Source: a virus. Taken from it: DNA of 27,691 bases. The position numbers were made by a program, and so were the translations under genes. Under the pieces are notes generated by a model. The model saw nothing but the letters and a program-made list of their open reading frames with translations. It did no database searches and was not told the origin of the DNA. This document shows, piece by piece, positions 12,766-20,945 of this stretch; position 1 is the stretch's first letter, and every line of letters starts with the position of its first letter. The stretch is from the IMG/VR virus record IMGVR_UViG_3300020147_000022, positions 1 to 27,691 of that record; one strand, written 5' to 3'.

Positions 12766-15381
12766 ATGATTTTGAAACCTACTGAATGGTTCTACACCAA
12801 CGTTGCGCGCCGTGGGGATAACCTGTTAGTGCGCGGCTACCGGCTAGCAGACGGCAAGCCTGTAGTGGAGAAAATCCCTTACAAACCAACGTACTATCTA
12901 CGCAGCAAGAAAGACAACACCGGGTTTAAGGACATCAACGGTGTCCCGCTGGAACCCATCGAATTTGAAAGCATGAGCGCCGCCCGCGACTTCTCTAAGC
13001 GGTATGAAGGCGTCTCCGGGTTCTCCATCTACGGCGACATGGCGCATTCGCACAACTACATTAGTGACGTGTGGAAAGGCGACGTTCCGTATGAATTTTC
13101 AATGCTGCGCATCTTTACGCTTGACATTGAAAACTTGATTGGTGACACCGGCATTGATCCAATGGCAGCAGCGCAACCGCTGACGCTTGTCACCATACAC
13201 GATTCACAGACCGGCTTATATCACGTCTTCGGCTACAAAGAAGACCTTGACAATCTGCCGAACAACGTTGTCTATCATAAGTGCGACAACGAACGTCACA
13301 TGCTCGTGGCGATGCTGGCGTTTTGGGTCACAAACTATCCTGATATCGTCAGCGGCTACAACAGCCAAATGTACGATATCATTTACATTGTCTCGCGCAT
13401 TACCAAGGTACTAGGCGAAGATCAAGCCAAGAAGCTTTCGCCGTGGGGAATGGTCAAGCTGCGCAACTTCTCTCTACAAGGCAAACAGTACGAAGCATAC
13501 GAAATCATCGGCATTGCTTCTATGGACATTCTAGAACTATACAAGAAGTATACGTTCTCAAACCAAGAGAGTTGGAAGCTAGACTACATCGCTCGTATCA
13601 CGCTTGGTGAGAACGAAGGCAAGGTGGAGACTTCTGGTTACTCCAACCTTGACGAAATGTACTATAAGGACTATCGCAAGTACGTTCTGTATAACATTCG
13701 CGACGTTGAACTAGTAATCAAAATCGAACAGAAGATGCAATTCATCCCGCTCGTGGTGGGTGTTGCGTACGCTGGTAAAGTCGAAAGCTATCCGCTGGTC
13801 TATGGTCCCGTCCGGTATTTCGAAACATACATTGGACAGTATCTAAAAGCACAAAAGATTTTCTTCCCGTACGCGAAGAACCACGCGGAAAAGGAAACCA
13901 AGTACGAAGGCGCGTACGTGTCGGACCCCGACCTAGGCGCGCATGACTGGTGCGTGTCGGTTGACGCGGCTTCGCTGTATCCGAACATGCTAATCAGCGC
14001 GAACGCCGGTCCTGATACCATTATCAACAACGTGCCGCGCGAACTTGAAGACCTAGTGTCAAGGGTTAGTGTTGACGCTATCCTAAAAGGCGAACTTGAT
14101 CTTTCGCTGTTGAAGAAGTACAATTATTCGCTTGGCGCCAACGGCGCGCTGTACGACCGGTCGCGCGAAGGCTTCCTATCGGTTATCTGTAAGGAATTCC
14201 TTGACGGTCGCGATGTCGCCAAGAAGGAAATGAAGAAAGTCAAGAACGAAATTGAGAAGATCAAAAAAGTTCTTGCGCACCGTGGCGAGGAAGGTCTTGA
14301 CCCGGCATACGCCACACTTCCCGACGCCGAACTGAATGACCTACTGTCCAAGAAAGACAAGCTTGCCAAGTCGCTTGAGAACAAACAGAAGGTTCTTAAA
14401 GTTCTGGCAAACTCCATTTACGGGTGCATCGGACAAGGTAACTTCCTGTTCTTTGACGTTCGTATTGCAGAGACTATCACGCTTAATGGTCAGTGTTCCG
14501 TGCGAACCGCTGGTAACGCGGCGACTGCCAAGCTAACCAAGTTCACTGGCAAAGAAGCCCGGTACAACATTTACAACGACACTGACTCCGCGTACCTCGC
14601 GCTGAAGAATGTTGTTGACATGCTGCCTGAAGGCGTGTCCAAGGAAAAGAAGGTGAATTTCCTTGACAAGTTCATTCAGAAGGAAATCGACCCGACCATC
14701 AACGACGCGTGCGCCGCGCTCGCTGACTACATGAACTGGCGCGACAACCGTCTGAACTTCAAGCGCGAAGCAATCGCTGAACGTGGCATTTGGCGCGGAA
14801 AGAAAATGTATGTGCTTTCCGTGCTTGACAACGAAGGCGTGCGCTACGCCGAACCGGACATCAAAGTCACCGGTATTGAGTGCGTCCGTTCGTCTACCCC
14901 GGAATGGTGCCGCAAGAAGATCAAAGAAGGTCTACGGCTTATGCTGACGGACACGGAAGAGAACTTCCAAGCGTTCATTGCCAAGACCCGCGACGAATGG
15001 ATGAACACGCTAGAGCCTGAGAAAATGGCGTTCCCGCGTGGTGTCAACAACATTAAGGAATACCGCCTTGGCGACAAGGGCGTTCCTATCCACGTCCGCG
15101 CTGCACTACTCTACAACGCGAAGATCAAAGAACTTGGTCTGACAAACGAAGAAGAAATCCGCAACGGATCGAAGATCAAGTTCGTCTATCTGAAAGAGCC
15201 GAACCGGATGAAGTCAAACGTCATTGGCTTCGTTGGGAAGATTCCAGAAGAGTTTGGCATTGCTTCTCAGATTGACCGCAAGCTACAGTTTGAGAAGGCG
15301 TTTCTGTCTCCGTTCATTTCGCTGTGTCACGAAATTAATTGGGACGTAGAACCAAAATCAACGCTTGACGCGTGGTTCTGA
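12766..15381 (+). CDS. DNA polymerase, family B (T4 gp43-like)
   Basis: 871 residues, near the 898 of T4 gp43. The 3'-5' exonuclease shows Exo I FTLDIE (Asp120, Glu122), Exo II around YNSQMYD (Asp204) and Exo III YNIRD (Asp313). The polymerase domain shows motif A VSVDAASLYP (Asp400), motif B KVLANSIYG (residues 545-553) and motif C YNDTDS (Asp605, Asp607). A charged helical fingers region lies between A and B. It replicates the phage genome with the helicase and recombinase encoded downstream; clamp, clamp loader and primase are not in the window. The SD is weak (GAAAG), and an upstream 13 bp hairpin may limit expression. Confidence 0.96.
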   Translation: MILKPTEWFYTNVARRGDNLLVRGYRLADGKPVVEKIPYKPTYYLRSKKDNTGFKDINGVPLEPIEFESMSAARDFSKRYEGVSGFSIYGDMAHSHNYISDVWKGDVPYEFSMLRIFTLDIENLIGDTGIDPMAAAQPLTLVTIHDSQTGLYHVFGYKEDLDNLPNNVVYHKCDNERHMLVAMLAFWVTNYPDIVSGYNSQMYDIIYIVSRITKVLGEDQAKKLSPWGMVKLRNFSLQGKQYEAYEIIGIASMDILELYKKYTFSNQESWKLDYIARITLGENEGKVETSGYSNLDEMYYKDYRKYVLYNIRDVELVIKIEQKMQFIPLVVGVAYAGKVESYPLVYGPVRYFETYIGQYLKAQKIFFPYAKNHAEKETKYEGAYVSDPDLGAHDWCVSVDAASLYPNMLISANAGPDTIINNVPRELEDLVSRVSVDAILKGELDLSLLKKYNYSLGANGALYDRSREGFLSVICKEFLDGRDVAKKEMKKVKNEIEKIKKVLAHRGEEGLDPAYATLPDAELNDLLSKKDKLAKSLENKQKVLKVLANSIYGCIGQGNFLFFDVRIAETITLNGQCSVRTAGNAATAKLTKFTGKEARYNIYNDTDSAYLALKNVVDMLPEGVSKEKKVNFLDKFIQKEIDPTINDACAALADYMNWRDNRLNFKREAIAERGIWRGKKMYVLSVLDNEGVRYAEPDIKVTGIECVRSSTPEWCRKKIKEGLRLMLTDTEENFQAFIAKTRDEWMNTLEPEKMAFPRGVNNIKEYRLGDKGVPIHVRAALLYNAKIKELGLTNEEEIRNGSKIKFVYLKEPNRMKSNVIGFVGKIPEEFGIASQIDRKLQFEKAFLSPFISLCHEINWDVEPKSTLDAWF

Positions 15382-15393
15382 CCATGATAGGGT
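15365..15393 (+). promoter_or_regulatory. Possible promoter at the end of the polymerase gene
   Basis: TTGACG, 17 bp, TAGGGT, with a TG one base before the -10 (TGATAGGGT, extended -10 form). It lies over the last codons of polymerase and would serve the gene starting at 15436. The -10 is only half consensus. Confidence 0.35.
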
Positions 15394-15417
15394 GTCTCTT
15401 AGATCAGAGAGACACCC
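15390..15417. repeat. 10 bp hairpin between polymerase and next gene
   Basis: GGGTGTCTCT, 8-base loop, AGAGACACCC. It is followed by GTTTATGG, not a T run, so it is a poor terminator. Its right arm ends a few bases before the SD GGAGAAG of the next gene; it may serve mRNA stability or processing. Confidence 0.55.
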
Positions 15418-15435
15418 GTTTATGGAGAAGCAATC

Positions 15436-15873
15436 TTGCCGACACTGAAAGACTTTCAAGACCGGTTGCCGGATTTCAAGCGCGAAGCCCTAAAGGTGAT
15501 GGGTGTATCCGGTCTTGACAAGACGTGCGCCGTGTCTGGTCACGGGGAATTTCTCAAGAACCTAGTTGCTAAGTTCGCGGTTGAAAGCAAGCTTCCTTTT
15601 TCTCCTAAGTCTGTTATAAAAATCAAGCTAGCGTTCCCACACGCGTTCGCCGTTGGTAAGCTTGCGCAACATATCGACCGCCACACGAAGATTGCCGGTT
15701 CCAACCTAGAACATGCCGCTATCGTCGCGCTGCACACCGCAAACGCACAGAAGCTTTTCGGTGAGTTGGTGGGGATCGAACTAAACCGCGCGCCTCTGCC
15801 TACGTTGGTCATTAATCAAAAGCTGTTTGATGGTGCCGTGTTGAACGTAATTGATATTGCTTCAAAATCATGA
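15436..15873 (+). CDS. Hypothetical protein (145 aa), TTG start
   Basis: GGAGAAG stands eight bases before a TTG and no ATG is usable until well inside the frame, so TTG is the likely start. 145 residues, soluble, alpha-helical with a small-residue-rich centre (HAAIVALHTANAQKLFGELVG). It lies between polymerase and the nucleotidyltransferase-like gene, overlapping the latter by four bases. The context suggests replication or nucleotide chemistry, but no motif is recognised. Confidence 0.6.
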   Translation: MPTLKDFQDRLPDFKREALKVMGVSGLDKTCAVSGHGEFLKNLVAKFAVESKLPFSPKSVIKIKLAFPHAFAVGKLAQHIDRHTKIAGSNLEHAAIVALHTANAQKLFGELVGIELNRAPLPTLVINQKLFDGAVLNVIDIASKS

Positions 15874-16502
15874 AAAACCTAACAGACATACTAGACAAGA
15901 ACAACCTGAAAGAACGGGCGTTTGGGTTAGCCGCGACACGCACCAAAGAAGCACTCCGAAAGCTTATGGAAGAAGTGTCTATCAACATAGAAGTGCCCGC
16001 TCCCGTCCGCACAGCCGCGTATCGCGAAGAATACTATGTTGCTGGTGGCGCGCTCGTTCGCACTCTTGTTGGGAACTACCGCGTTATTACTAACGAAACG
16101 GCATATTCGGCTGTAAGCAAATCATTTGCTGACCTAGACTTATACCAAGCGCCTTGGTGTTTCTCCCAAGCGCAACAGTCTAGTCACAAGAAGACGTTGG
16201 AGTTTGACGGAAAGTCAAGCAAGAATTTTGCCGTCACACACAATCTCAAAAAGCCGATTGAGAGTGATTTTGTGCGAATTGACAAAATCCAGCTTGTCAA
16301 GCCCGAAGTCATGCCGTCAATCGCAAACATTCAAGACGCACTAGAACATTTTGACATTGACATTTGTAAGAGTTTCTATTACAATGGCGTTCTTTACGTA
16401 TCGGACAGCACCATTGACGGCATCATCAACAAGCGCTTAGTACACAGTCCAAAAACATCCGAACACCGTCTAAACAAGTACAAATCAATCCTAGGAATCT
16501 AA
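15870..16502 (+). CDS. Nucleotidyltransferase-like protein
   Basis: 210 residues. YYVAGGALVRTLVG (Gly59-Gly60) followed by FADLDLY (Asp88-x-Asp90) is the G-G...DxD signature of the polymerase-beta/nucleotidyltransferase superfamily. A third acidic residue can come from HFDIDICK (Asp162/Asp164). It would transfer a nucleotide to a protein, RNA or small molecule; homologues include tRNA CCA-adding enzymes and MNT toxins/antitoxins. The insert between the second and third acids (residues 95-150) is longer than in minimal MNTs. It starts in an ATGA overlap and is followed by the recombinase gene. Substrate unknown. Confidence 0.6.
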   Translation: MKNLTDILDKNNLKERAFGLAATRTKEALRKLMEEVSINIEVPAPVRTAAYREEYYVAGGALVRTLVGNYRVITNETAYSAVSKSFADLDLYQAPWCFSQAQQSSHKKTLEFDGKSSKNFAVTHNLKKPIESDFVRIDKIQLVKPEVMPSIANIQDALEHFDIDICKSFYYNGVLYVSDSTIDGIINKRLVHSPKTSEHRLNKYKSILGI

Positions 16503-16509
16503 AAACAGC

Positions 16510-17586
16510 ATGACAGCACAATCTCTCTTAGACAAGATGAAGAAAAGCGGCGCGATCAAAGCGACCGTCCTAACGAAGTCAGACTTCTTCCAAGCCCGCG
16601 ACACCGTTTCGACTTCCATTCCAGCGCTGAACGTAGCCCTTTCTGGCGCGCTGAACGGTGGCATCAATCCCGGTCTAACGCTCATTGCTGGACCGTCGCG
16701 CACCTTCAAGTCAAACACGTCAATGATGATCCTGAAGGCTTATCTTGACAAGTATCCCGAAGCAATCTGTCTGTTCTACGATTCAGAATTCGGTTCGCTG
16801 CCTGAGTATTTCCGCCAAGCTGGTATTGACACCGACCGCGTTCTACACATTCCAATCACCGATCTTGAAGAACTGAAGTTCGACATTATCAAGCGTCTAG
16901 AAGACATCGCGCGTGGCGATAAGGTCTTTATCTATATTGACTCTATCGGCAACCTCGCGTCTAAGAAAGAAGTCGAAGACGCGCTAAAGGAAAACAGCGC
17001 ACAGGACATGACGCGCGCCAAGGTTCTAAAGAGCCTCTTCCGCATTATTACGCCGAAGCTGACTCTGAAGAACATTCCGATGGTTGCGATCAACCACACC
17101 TACGACACGCTTGAAATGTACGCGAAGCGTATCATGTCGGGTGGTCAAGGTCCGCTTCTGAGCGCCAACACCGTACTGTTCACGTCCCGCAGTCAAGAAA
17201 AAGTTGGCACCGAACTAGTCGGTTACAACTTCACGCTGACGGCTGAGAAGTCGCGCACCATTCGCGAAAAGTCCAAGTTCGAAATGAACGCGACCTTTGA
17301 CGGTGGTGTCTACAAGTATTCTGGTTTCCTTGATTGGGCGATGGAAGGTCAATTCATCGTCAAGCCTAAGAACGGCTGGTATCAGGAAGTAGACGAAGAC
17401 GGTGTTGTAATCGAAACCAAAAGCTATCGCGAAAAAGACCTAGACGTTATCTTTGCGAAGCTTCTGAACAACAAGCGTTTCCAAGAGTTTGTGACGGGTA
17501 AATACCTACTTCCTTCGTCACCGGATAGCGTGGAAGAAGTGGCTTCAGGAACTTCGCAAGAAGACCTTGACGCCGACGATGAATAA
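16510..17586 (+). CDS. UvsX-like RecA-family recombinase
   Basis: 358 residues (T4 UvsX has 391). The P-loop GPSRTFKSN (residues 61-69) is the unusual UvsX form, not the GxxGxGKT of RecA. Walker B is KVFIYIDSIGNL with Asp144. MVAINHTYDTLEMY and IMSGGQGPLLSANTVLF match the DNA-binding loop region of UvsX. The C-terminus is acidic (QEDLDADDE), as in T4. It forms the filament for strand exchange in recombination-dependent replication and repair. The promoter of the helicase gene begins within its last codons. Confidence 0.94.
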   Translation: MTAQSLLDKMKKSGAIKATVLTKSDFFQARDTVSTSIPALNVALSGALNGGINPGLTLIAGPSRTFKSNTSMMILKAYLDKYPEAICLFYDSEFGSLPEYFRQAGIDTDRVLHIPITDLEELKFDIIKRLEDIARGDKVFIYIDSIGNLASKKEVEDALKENSAQDMTRAKVLKSLFRIITPKLTLKNIPMVAINHTYDTLEMYAKRIMSGGQGPLLSANTVLFTSRSQEKVGTELVGYNFTLTAEKSRTIREKSKFEMNATFDGGVYKYSGFLDWAMEGQFIVKPKNGWYQEVDEDGVVIETKSYREKDLDVIFAKLLNNKRFQEFVTGKYLLPSSPDSVEEVASGTSQEDLDADDE

Positions 17587-17595
17587 GTTTATAAT
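17567..17595 (+). promoter_or_regulatory. Promoter for the helicase gene
   Basis: TTGACG, 17 bp, TATAAT: a perfect -10 with ideal spacing, overlapping the end of the recombinase gene. The -10 lies outside coding sequence. It allows helicase to be transcribed independently of the recombinase, through a leader of about 75 bases. Confidence 0.65.
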
Positions 17596-17619
17596 CGTCT
17601 GATATTCCACACATCACAG

Positions 17620-17646
17620 AAAAAGAGCGGGCTTTTGTGCCCGCTC
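17620..17646 (-). terminator. Minus-strand intrinsic terminator in helicase leader
   Basis: Read on the minus strand: GAGCGGGC, loop ACAAAA, GCCCGCTC, then TTTTT, a textbook Rho-independent terminator. On the plus strand the stem is preceded, not followed, by the A/T run, so it would be only a leader hairpin about 30 bases upstream of the helicase start. Confidence 0.55.
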
Positions 17647-17677
17647 TCACTCTCTTGCAACTCTTAAAGGAAGCATC

Positions 17678-19060
17678 TTGACAGATTTACCAGCACTAAT
17701 CTTACAAAGTCTCGTAGAAAAAGAAGACTACACTCGAAAAGTTCTCCCTTTCATTAAGCCTGAATACTTCGAAGCACCGGAACATCGCCATACCTTTGAC
17801 CTGATTTCAGGCGTCTTCAACACGTACAACAAGCTTCCCACCAAAGAAGTGATGTTGATTGACCTTGACAAGAAAAAGCTTCCTGAAGACGTTTACAAGA
17901 GCGTAAAGTCTTTTATCAAAGAAGACATTGGCTCGCTGGAAATCACCACACAGAACCCCGAATGGCTGATTAAGACAACGGAAGAGTTCTGCAAAGAGCG
18001 CGCACTGTATAACGCACTTGTCAAGTCAATTGAGATTGCCGAAGACAAAAAGAGCAAGCTACAGACAACCGCCATTCCTGATATCCTGAACGAAGCGCTT
18101 GGCGTCAGTTTCGACACGAAGATTGGGCACGACTACTTCTCAGAATCCAAGCTTCGATACGAACTATACACAAAGAAGACCAAGAAATATCCGTTCGACA
18201 TTGATCTAATGAACACCATTACCGATGGTGGTGTTGAAGAGAAGACGCTTAACCTAATCCTTGGTGGCACCAACACCGGTAAGTCTCTGGCGCTGTGTCA
18301 CCTTGCCGCCGCGTATCTCCGCGATGGGCTAGACGTTCTATACATCACACTGGAAATGGCGGAAGAGAAGATTGCCGCCCGCATTGACGCGAACCTGTTT
18401 GATCTAGAACTAAGCCTAATGCAGAAGCTTCCCGAAGAAGCCTATCTTAAAAAGGTAGAAATGCTTCGCAAGAAGTACACCGGCAATCTGCAAATCAAAG
18501 AGTACCCAACCGCGACCGCCAACGTAAACCACTTCCGCGCACTTCTGAATGAACTAAAGCAGAAAAAGAATTTCATTCCGAAGGTTATCATCATTGACTA
18601 TCTGAGCATTTGTACGTCTTCGCGCGTGCGTGACGGCAACAGCTACACGATTGTCAAGAGCATTGCGGAAGAAATCCGTGGGCTTATGGTGGAGTACAAC
18701 GCCGTTGGTTGGTCCGCTGCGCAGATGAACCGTGGCGGTATCAAGAACACCGACCCCGACCTAGGCGAAGTTGCGGAGTCGTTTGGTCTGAGTTCAACCG
18801 CTGACTTCATGGTGGTGCTTATCACCGATGAAGAAATGGAAGCCCGTAAAGAAATCCTTGTCAAACAGCTAAAAAATCGTTACGGCGGAAAAGACGTTTA
18901 TCGGCGGTTTATGGTAGGGTTTGACCGTTCCAAGATGAAGATGTATAATCTGGAACAAGCGGCACAGAAGAACTTGAACGTTGACGACGAAGCGGTCAAG
19001 ACGACCGTCGCCAAAGAGAAGAATTATTCTGGTTTCAACTTTGAAGATGATGAAGAGTAA
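17678..19060 (+). CDS. Replicative helicase, DnaB/T4 gp41-like, TTG start
   Basis: 460 residues (T4 gp41 has 475). The helical N-terminal domain spans residues 1-150. The RecA-like motor shows Walker A GGTNTGKS (196-203), ITLEMAEEKIAARI with the catalytic Glu, and Walker B VIIIDYLS (Asp307). QMNR and the basic finger LKNRYGG complete the DnaB-type set. It unwinds DNA at the fork as a hexamer and normally pairs with a primase, not seen here. AAAGGAAG precedes a TTG; the next ATG lies 58 codons in and would delete conserved sequence, so TTG is the start. It has its own promoter and leader hairpin. Confidence 0.94.
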   Translation: MTDLPALILQSLVEKEDYTRKVLPFIKPEYFEAPEHRHTFDLISGVFNTYNKLPTKEVMLIDLDKKKLPEDVYKSVKSFIKEDIGSLEITTQNPEWLIKTTEEFCKERALYNALVKSIEIAEDKKSKLQTTAIPDILNEALGVSFDTKIGHDYFSESKLRYELYTKKTKKYPFDIDLMNTITDGGVEEKTLNLILGGTNTGKSLALCHLAAAYLRDGLDVLYITLEMAEEKIAARIDANLFDLELSLMQKLPEEAYLKKVEMLRKKYTGNLQIKEYPTATANVNHFRALLNELKQKKNFIPKVIIIDYLSICTSSRVRDGNSYTIVKSIAEEIRGLMVEYNAVGWSAAQMNRGGIKNTDPDLGEVAESFGLSSTADFMVVLITDEEMEARKEILVKQLKNRYGGKDVYRRFMVGFDRSKMKMYNLEQAAQKNLNVDDEAVKTTVAKEKNYSGFNFEDDEE

Positions 19061-19067
19061 GCGAACA

Positions 19068-19346
19068 ATGAACAACACATTTCAAGACACACTAGGTCTA
19101 AGCTTTGACTCAAATCTAAACCTATGGGTTCTAGAAGCCCGTGGTTGGATTCAGCGGTTCCAAACCTTTGTGGACGCCAAAGCGGCTTACAACCGCGAAC
19201 TAGAAGACGCCCTTGCACGCGACCGCGAATGCGCCGCCGACGACGATGAAGAGGAAGTGGTGGGCTTTGGCGACCACGTTCCCGCCTTCTTCCTGTCCAC
19301 TCCGGTTGGCAGCTTCAAGAAACAGCTAGCAAAAACGGCTGTTTAA
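19068..19346 (+). CDS. Hypothetical acidic protein (92 aa)
   Basis: 92 residues, starting seven bases after the helicase stop. A helical N-terminal half (LWVLEARGWIQRFQTFVDAKAA) is followed by a run of acidic residues (DDDEEE near residues 59-64) and a basic C-terminus (SFKKQLAKTAV). No family recognised. Its position suggests an accessory to replication, but there is no direct evidence. Confidence 0.6.
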   Translation: MNNTFQDTLGLSFDSNLNLWVLEARGWIQRFQTFVDAKAAYNRELEDALARDRECAADDDEEEVVGFGDHVPAFFLSTPVGSFKKQLAKTAV

Positions 19347-19581
19347 GTAACGTCAAGTAAAAAGTTTTTATGCTTGGTCTTTACTAGGCACGCCGAAGAA
19401 CCCGTTAAGCTTGTCTGGTGGGCTTGTCCTGTCAGTCTTCTTAGCGGGTTCTTCGCATGTACTGTATAGACAAGTATAGAAAATTTAATTACAAAAACCT
19501 TGACGGAAAGCAGGGATTGTGCCTCCCAACGCCGCAACCCTCCGTTTATTTTAATATTTTTCAGCTAAGGTATTGAAAGAT
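19347..19581. other. Largest intergenic region: long hairpin and AT-rich tract
   Basis: 235 bases without a gene. At 19394-19455 there is a 16 bp stem (left GAAGAACCCGTTAAG, right CTTAGCGGGTTCTTC, one G-U pair and a flanking C-G pair) around a 30-base loop that contains CTTGTC twice. There is no T run, so it is not a simple terminator. From 19464 the sequence is AT-rich (TATAGACAAGTATAGAAAATTTAATT) and ends in TTTATTTTAATATTTTT. No convincing promoter is visible. Candidate roles are a small structured RNA, an mRNA processing site or a replication origin. Confidence 0.5.
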
Positions 19582-19842
19582 ATGTGGAATTTGGGATTTA
19601 CCTTCAGAATGCCGTGGAAACGGAAACAATCGGTTCCTCCCGGTGAAATGCTGCCGTGCGGAATCGAAAATGGTTCTGTTTGGTTCGACTCTTCCGTATC
19701 CCGACAAGTGAAAATTGTTGGCGGAACTGAGACACTAGTGTATGCTGTTCTGATACCTCAACCCGAACCGGTCAACGGACAAATTCCGGTGATTGTGTAT
19801 CCGCTTCATTCATTTCTAGAAGATTGTGAGAAAAGCCAATGA
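19582..19842 (+). CDS. Hypothetical protein (86 aa)
   Basis: 86 residues, beta-rich (SVWFDSSVSRQVKIVGG, TLVYAVLIPQPEP), with a basic N-terminus (MPWKRKQS). The ATG has only a weak SD (AAGG, eleven bases away); an in-frame TTG lies three codons upstream and an ATG nine codons downstream. It overlaps the next gene by four bases (ATGA). No family recognised. Confidence 0.55.
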   Translation: MWNLGFTFRMPWKRKQSVPPGEMLPCGIENGSVWFDSSVSRQVKIVGGTETLVYAVLIPQPEPVNGQIPVIVYPLHSFLEDCEKSQ

Positions 19843-20426
19843 CAACCCCGACTGCCTTCTTCGAAATTCATGTGACCGTTGCGCCGCCGTCAGATTACGA
19901 AAACTTCCGCACGGATTGTATGCTGCTTGGTGTTAAGCCGCTCCGTCTTAGCCTGTTATCGCGTTCTGGCGCGGTTGTCATGGAAGACTACATGACTTCT
20001 AGCAAACACAAGCTTGCCTTTGAAGGTGCGACCGAAGCTTGCGCGGACATTGCGGATAAACTTGCGTCATGGGGCTACACGGTCCTTCGCAAGAAAATCG
20101 AAACGGTGCCGTGGAATCCGATGGAAAAAGAATACCTTGAGTCTCACTTAGAAGTGACCTGTTACGACACGGAAAGCTTCCGTGAATTTTTGGTGCCCAT
20201 TGCAATAGACAATAACGGTTATATCAGCCACAACACCAACAAGCCCGGTGTTTACATGCTGACGCTCCGCGCCTTTGACACGCCATTTTGGGTCTTCGAA
20301 GACAAAGTAGAAGACATTCGCGATGGGTTGCTTCGTCAAGGGTTTGAGGTTGGCGACGTGGAAATCGAAGCCGCTGTGTACGACACGCGGTACGACCACG
20401 ACAAAGCATGGCTAGACGCCGCATAG
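19839..20426 (+). CDS. Hypothetical two-repeat protein (195 aa)
   Basis: 195 residues that read as two similar halves. Each half begins with a strand of alternating hydrophobics (FFEIHVTVAPP; LESHLEVTCYD) and ends with a helix-turn-strand (ADIADKLASWGYTVLRKKIETV; EDIRDGLLRQGFEVGDVEIEAA). This suggests an internally duplicated alpha/beta fold. I recognise the general type from other phage hypotheticals but cannot name a function. The last codon and stop (GCA TAG) lie in the third boundary hairpin. Confidence 0.65.
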   Translation: MTTPTAFFEIHVTVAPPSDYENFRTDCMLLGVKPLRLSLLSRSGAVVMEDYMTSSKHKLAFEGATEACADIADKLASWGYTVLRKKIETVPWNPMEKEYLESHLEVTCYDTESFREFLVPIAIDNNGYISHNTNKPGVYMLTLRAFDTPFWVFEDKVEDIRDGLLRQGFEVGDVEIEAAVYDTRYDHDKAWLDAA

Positions 20427-20441
20427 CAGCTATGCGTTTTT
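20420..20441 (+). terminator. Intrinsic terminator, copy 3 of recurrent boundary hairpin
   Basis: CGCATA, loop GCAGC, TATGCG, then five T. The stop codon of the upstream gene is inside the left arm. Same core as the other copies. Confidence 0.72.
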
Positions 20442-20446
20442 AGAGA

Positions 20447-20475
20447 GTGACATCGTAAGAATGTCGTGCCATATT
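20447..20475 (+). promoter_or_regulatory. Promoter after terminator 3
   Basis: GTGACA, 17 bp, CATATT, starting five bases after the T run. A 7 bp inverted repeat (GTAAGAA/TTCTTAC) has its left arm in the spacer and its right arm just after the -10. Confidence 0.45.
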
Positions 20476-20508
20476 TCTTACAGACAGAGAAACGAAGGAA
20501 CACGGACC

Positions 20509-20673
20509 ATGACACTGACAGACCCCAACGAGGTTCCGAAGCTGGTGAAAGAGATCATGGATAAGTTCGACCTTTCTCGTGGAGAAGCGGTAAGCACCGT
20601 TGCCGCGTGGATGGATGAGCGCGAGACGCCCGCCGAACTGAAGATGATCGAAACCGCCTTCAAGTCAATCTAA
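20509..20673 (+). CDS. Small helical protein (54 aa)
   Basis: 54 residues: three likely short helices (VPKLVKEIMDKF, RGEAVSTVAAWMD, PAELKMIETAFKSI), a size and pattern like a small helical-bundle DNA- or protein-binding domain. GAAGGAACACGG precedes the chosen ATG; an upstream in-frame ATG at 20461 lies in the promoter and is rejected. No family recognised. Confidence 0.6.
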   Translation: MTLTDPNEVPKLVKEIMDKFDLSRGEAVSTVAAWMDERETPAELKMIETAFKSI

Positions 20674-20690
20674 CACAAGGAGCGTGTGTC

Positions 20691-20945
20691 ATGGGTGAAC
20701 ATGATTTCTGCCGTATCCTCTATAACGAGGTAATGAAGGAAGTGAAGCCCATGACGACCGCCGAAGGTCGCAAGGGCGCGTGGGGTTACGTCTACACCGG
20801 AGCGGACCACGGTGAATTTCAAATCACCACGGGACCGCTCGCGCCGTTTTATTGGAGCGGATCGTGCTGTTGCAAGTGGTCCGCGAAGTCTAGCGGTTGG
20901 TCCGCGTGGATAGAGCAACAGAAGACCAAAGAAGGAAACGCATAA
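20691..20945 (+). CDS. Hypothetical protein (84 aa)
   Basis: 84 residues preceded by AAGGAG. The centre contains a Cys cluster (GSCCCKW) and several Trp residues. The end (KEGNA) includes a GCA-TAA whose bases form the left arm of the fourth boundary hairpin. A second in-frame ATG at 20751 is possible. No family recognised. Confidence 0.6.
   Translation: MGEHDFCRILYNEVMKEVKPMTTAEGRKGAWGYVYTGADHGEFQITTGPLAPFYWSGSCCCKWSAKSSGWSAWIEQQKTKEGNA

Noticed and set aside
8800-15370. Many TTGACA/CTTGAC boxes within genes
   Set aside because: They arise from frequent Leu-Asp and Val-Asp codon pairs. Without a -10 at 16-18 bp in a gap they were not called promoters.
19500-19528. TTGACG in the large intergenic gap as a promoter
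   Set aside because: The hexamer at 17 bp spacing is CTCCCA and no acceptable -10 is found at 16-18 bp.
20461-20508. Upstream ATG for the 54-residue helical protein
   Set aside because: It lies between the -35 and -10 boxes of the promoter, so it would not be transcribed from it; a good SD precedes the ATG at 20509.
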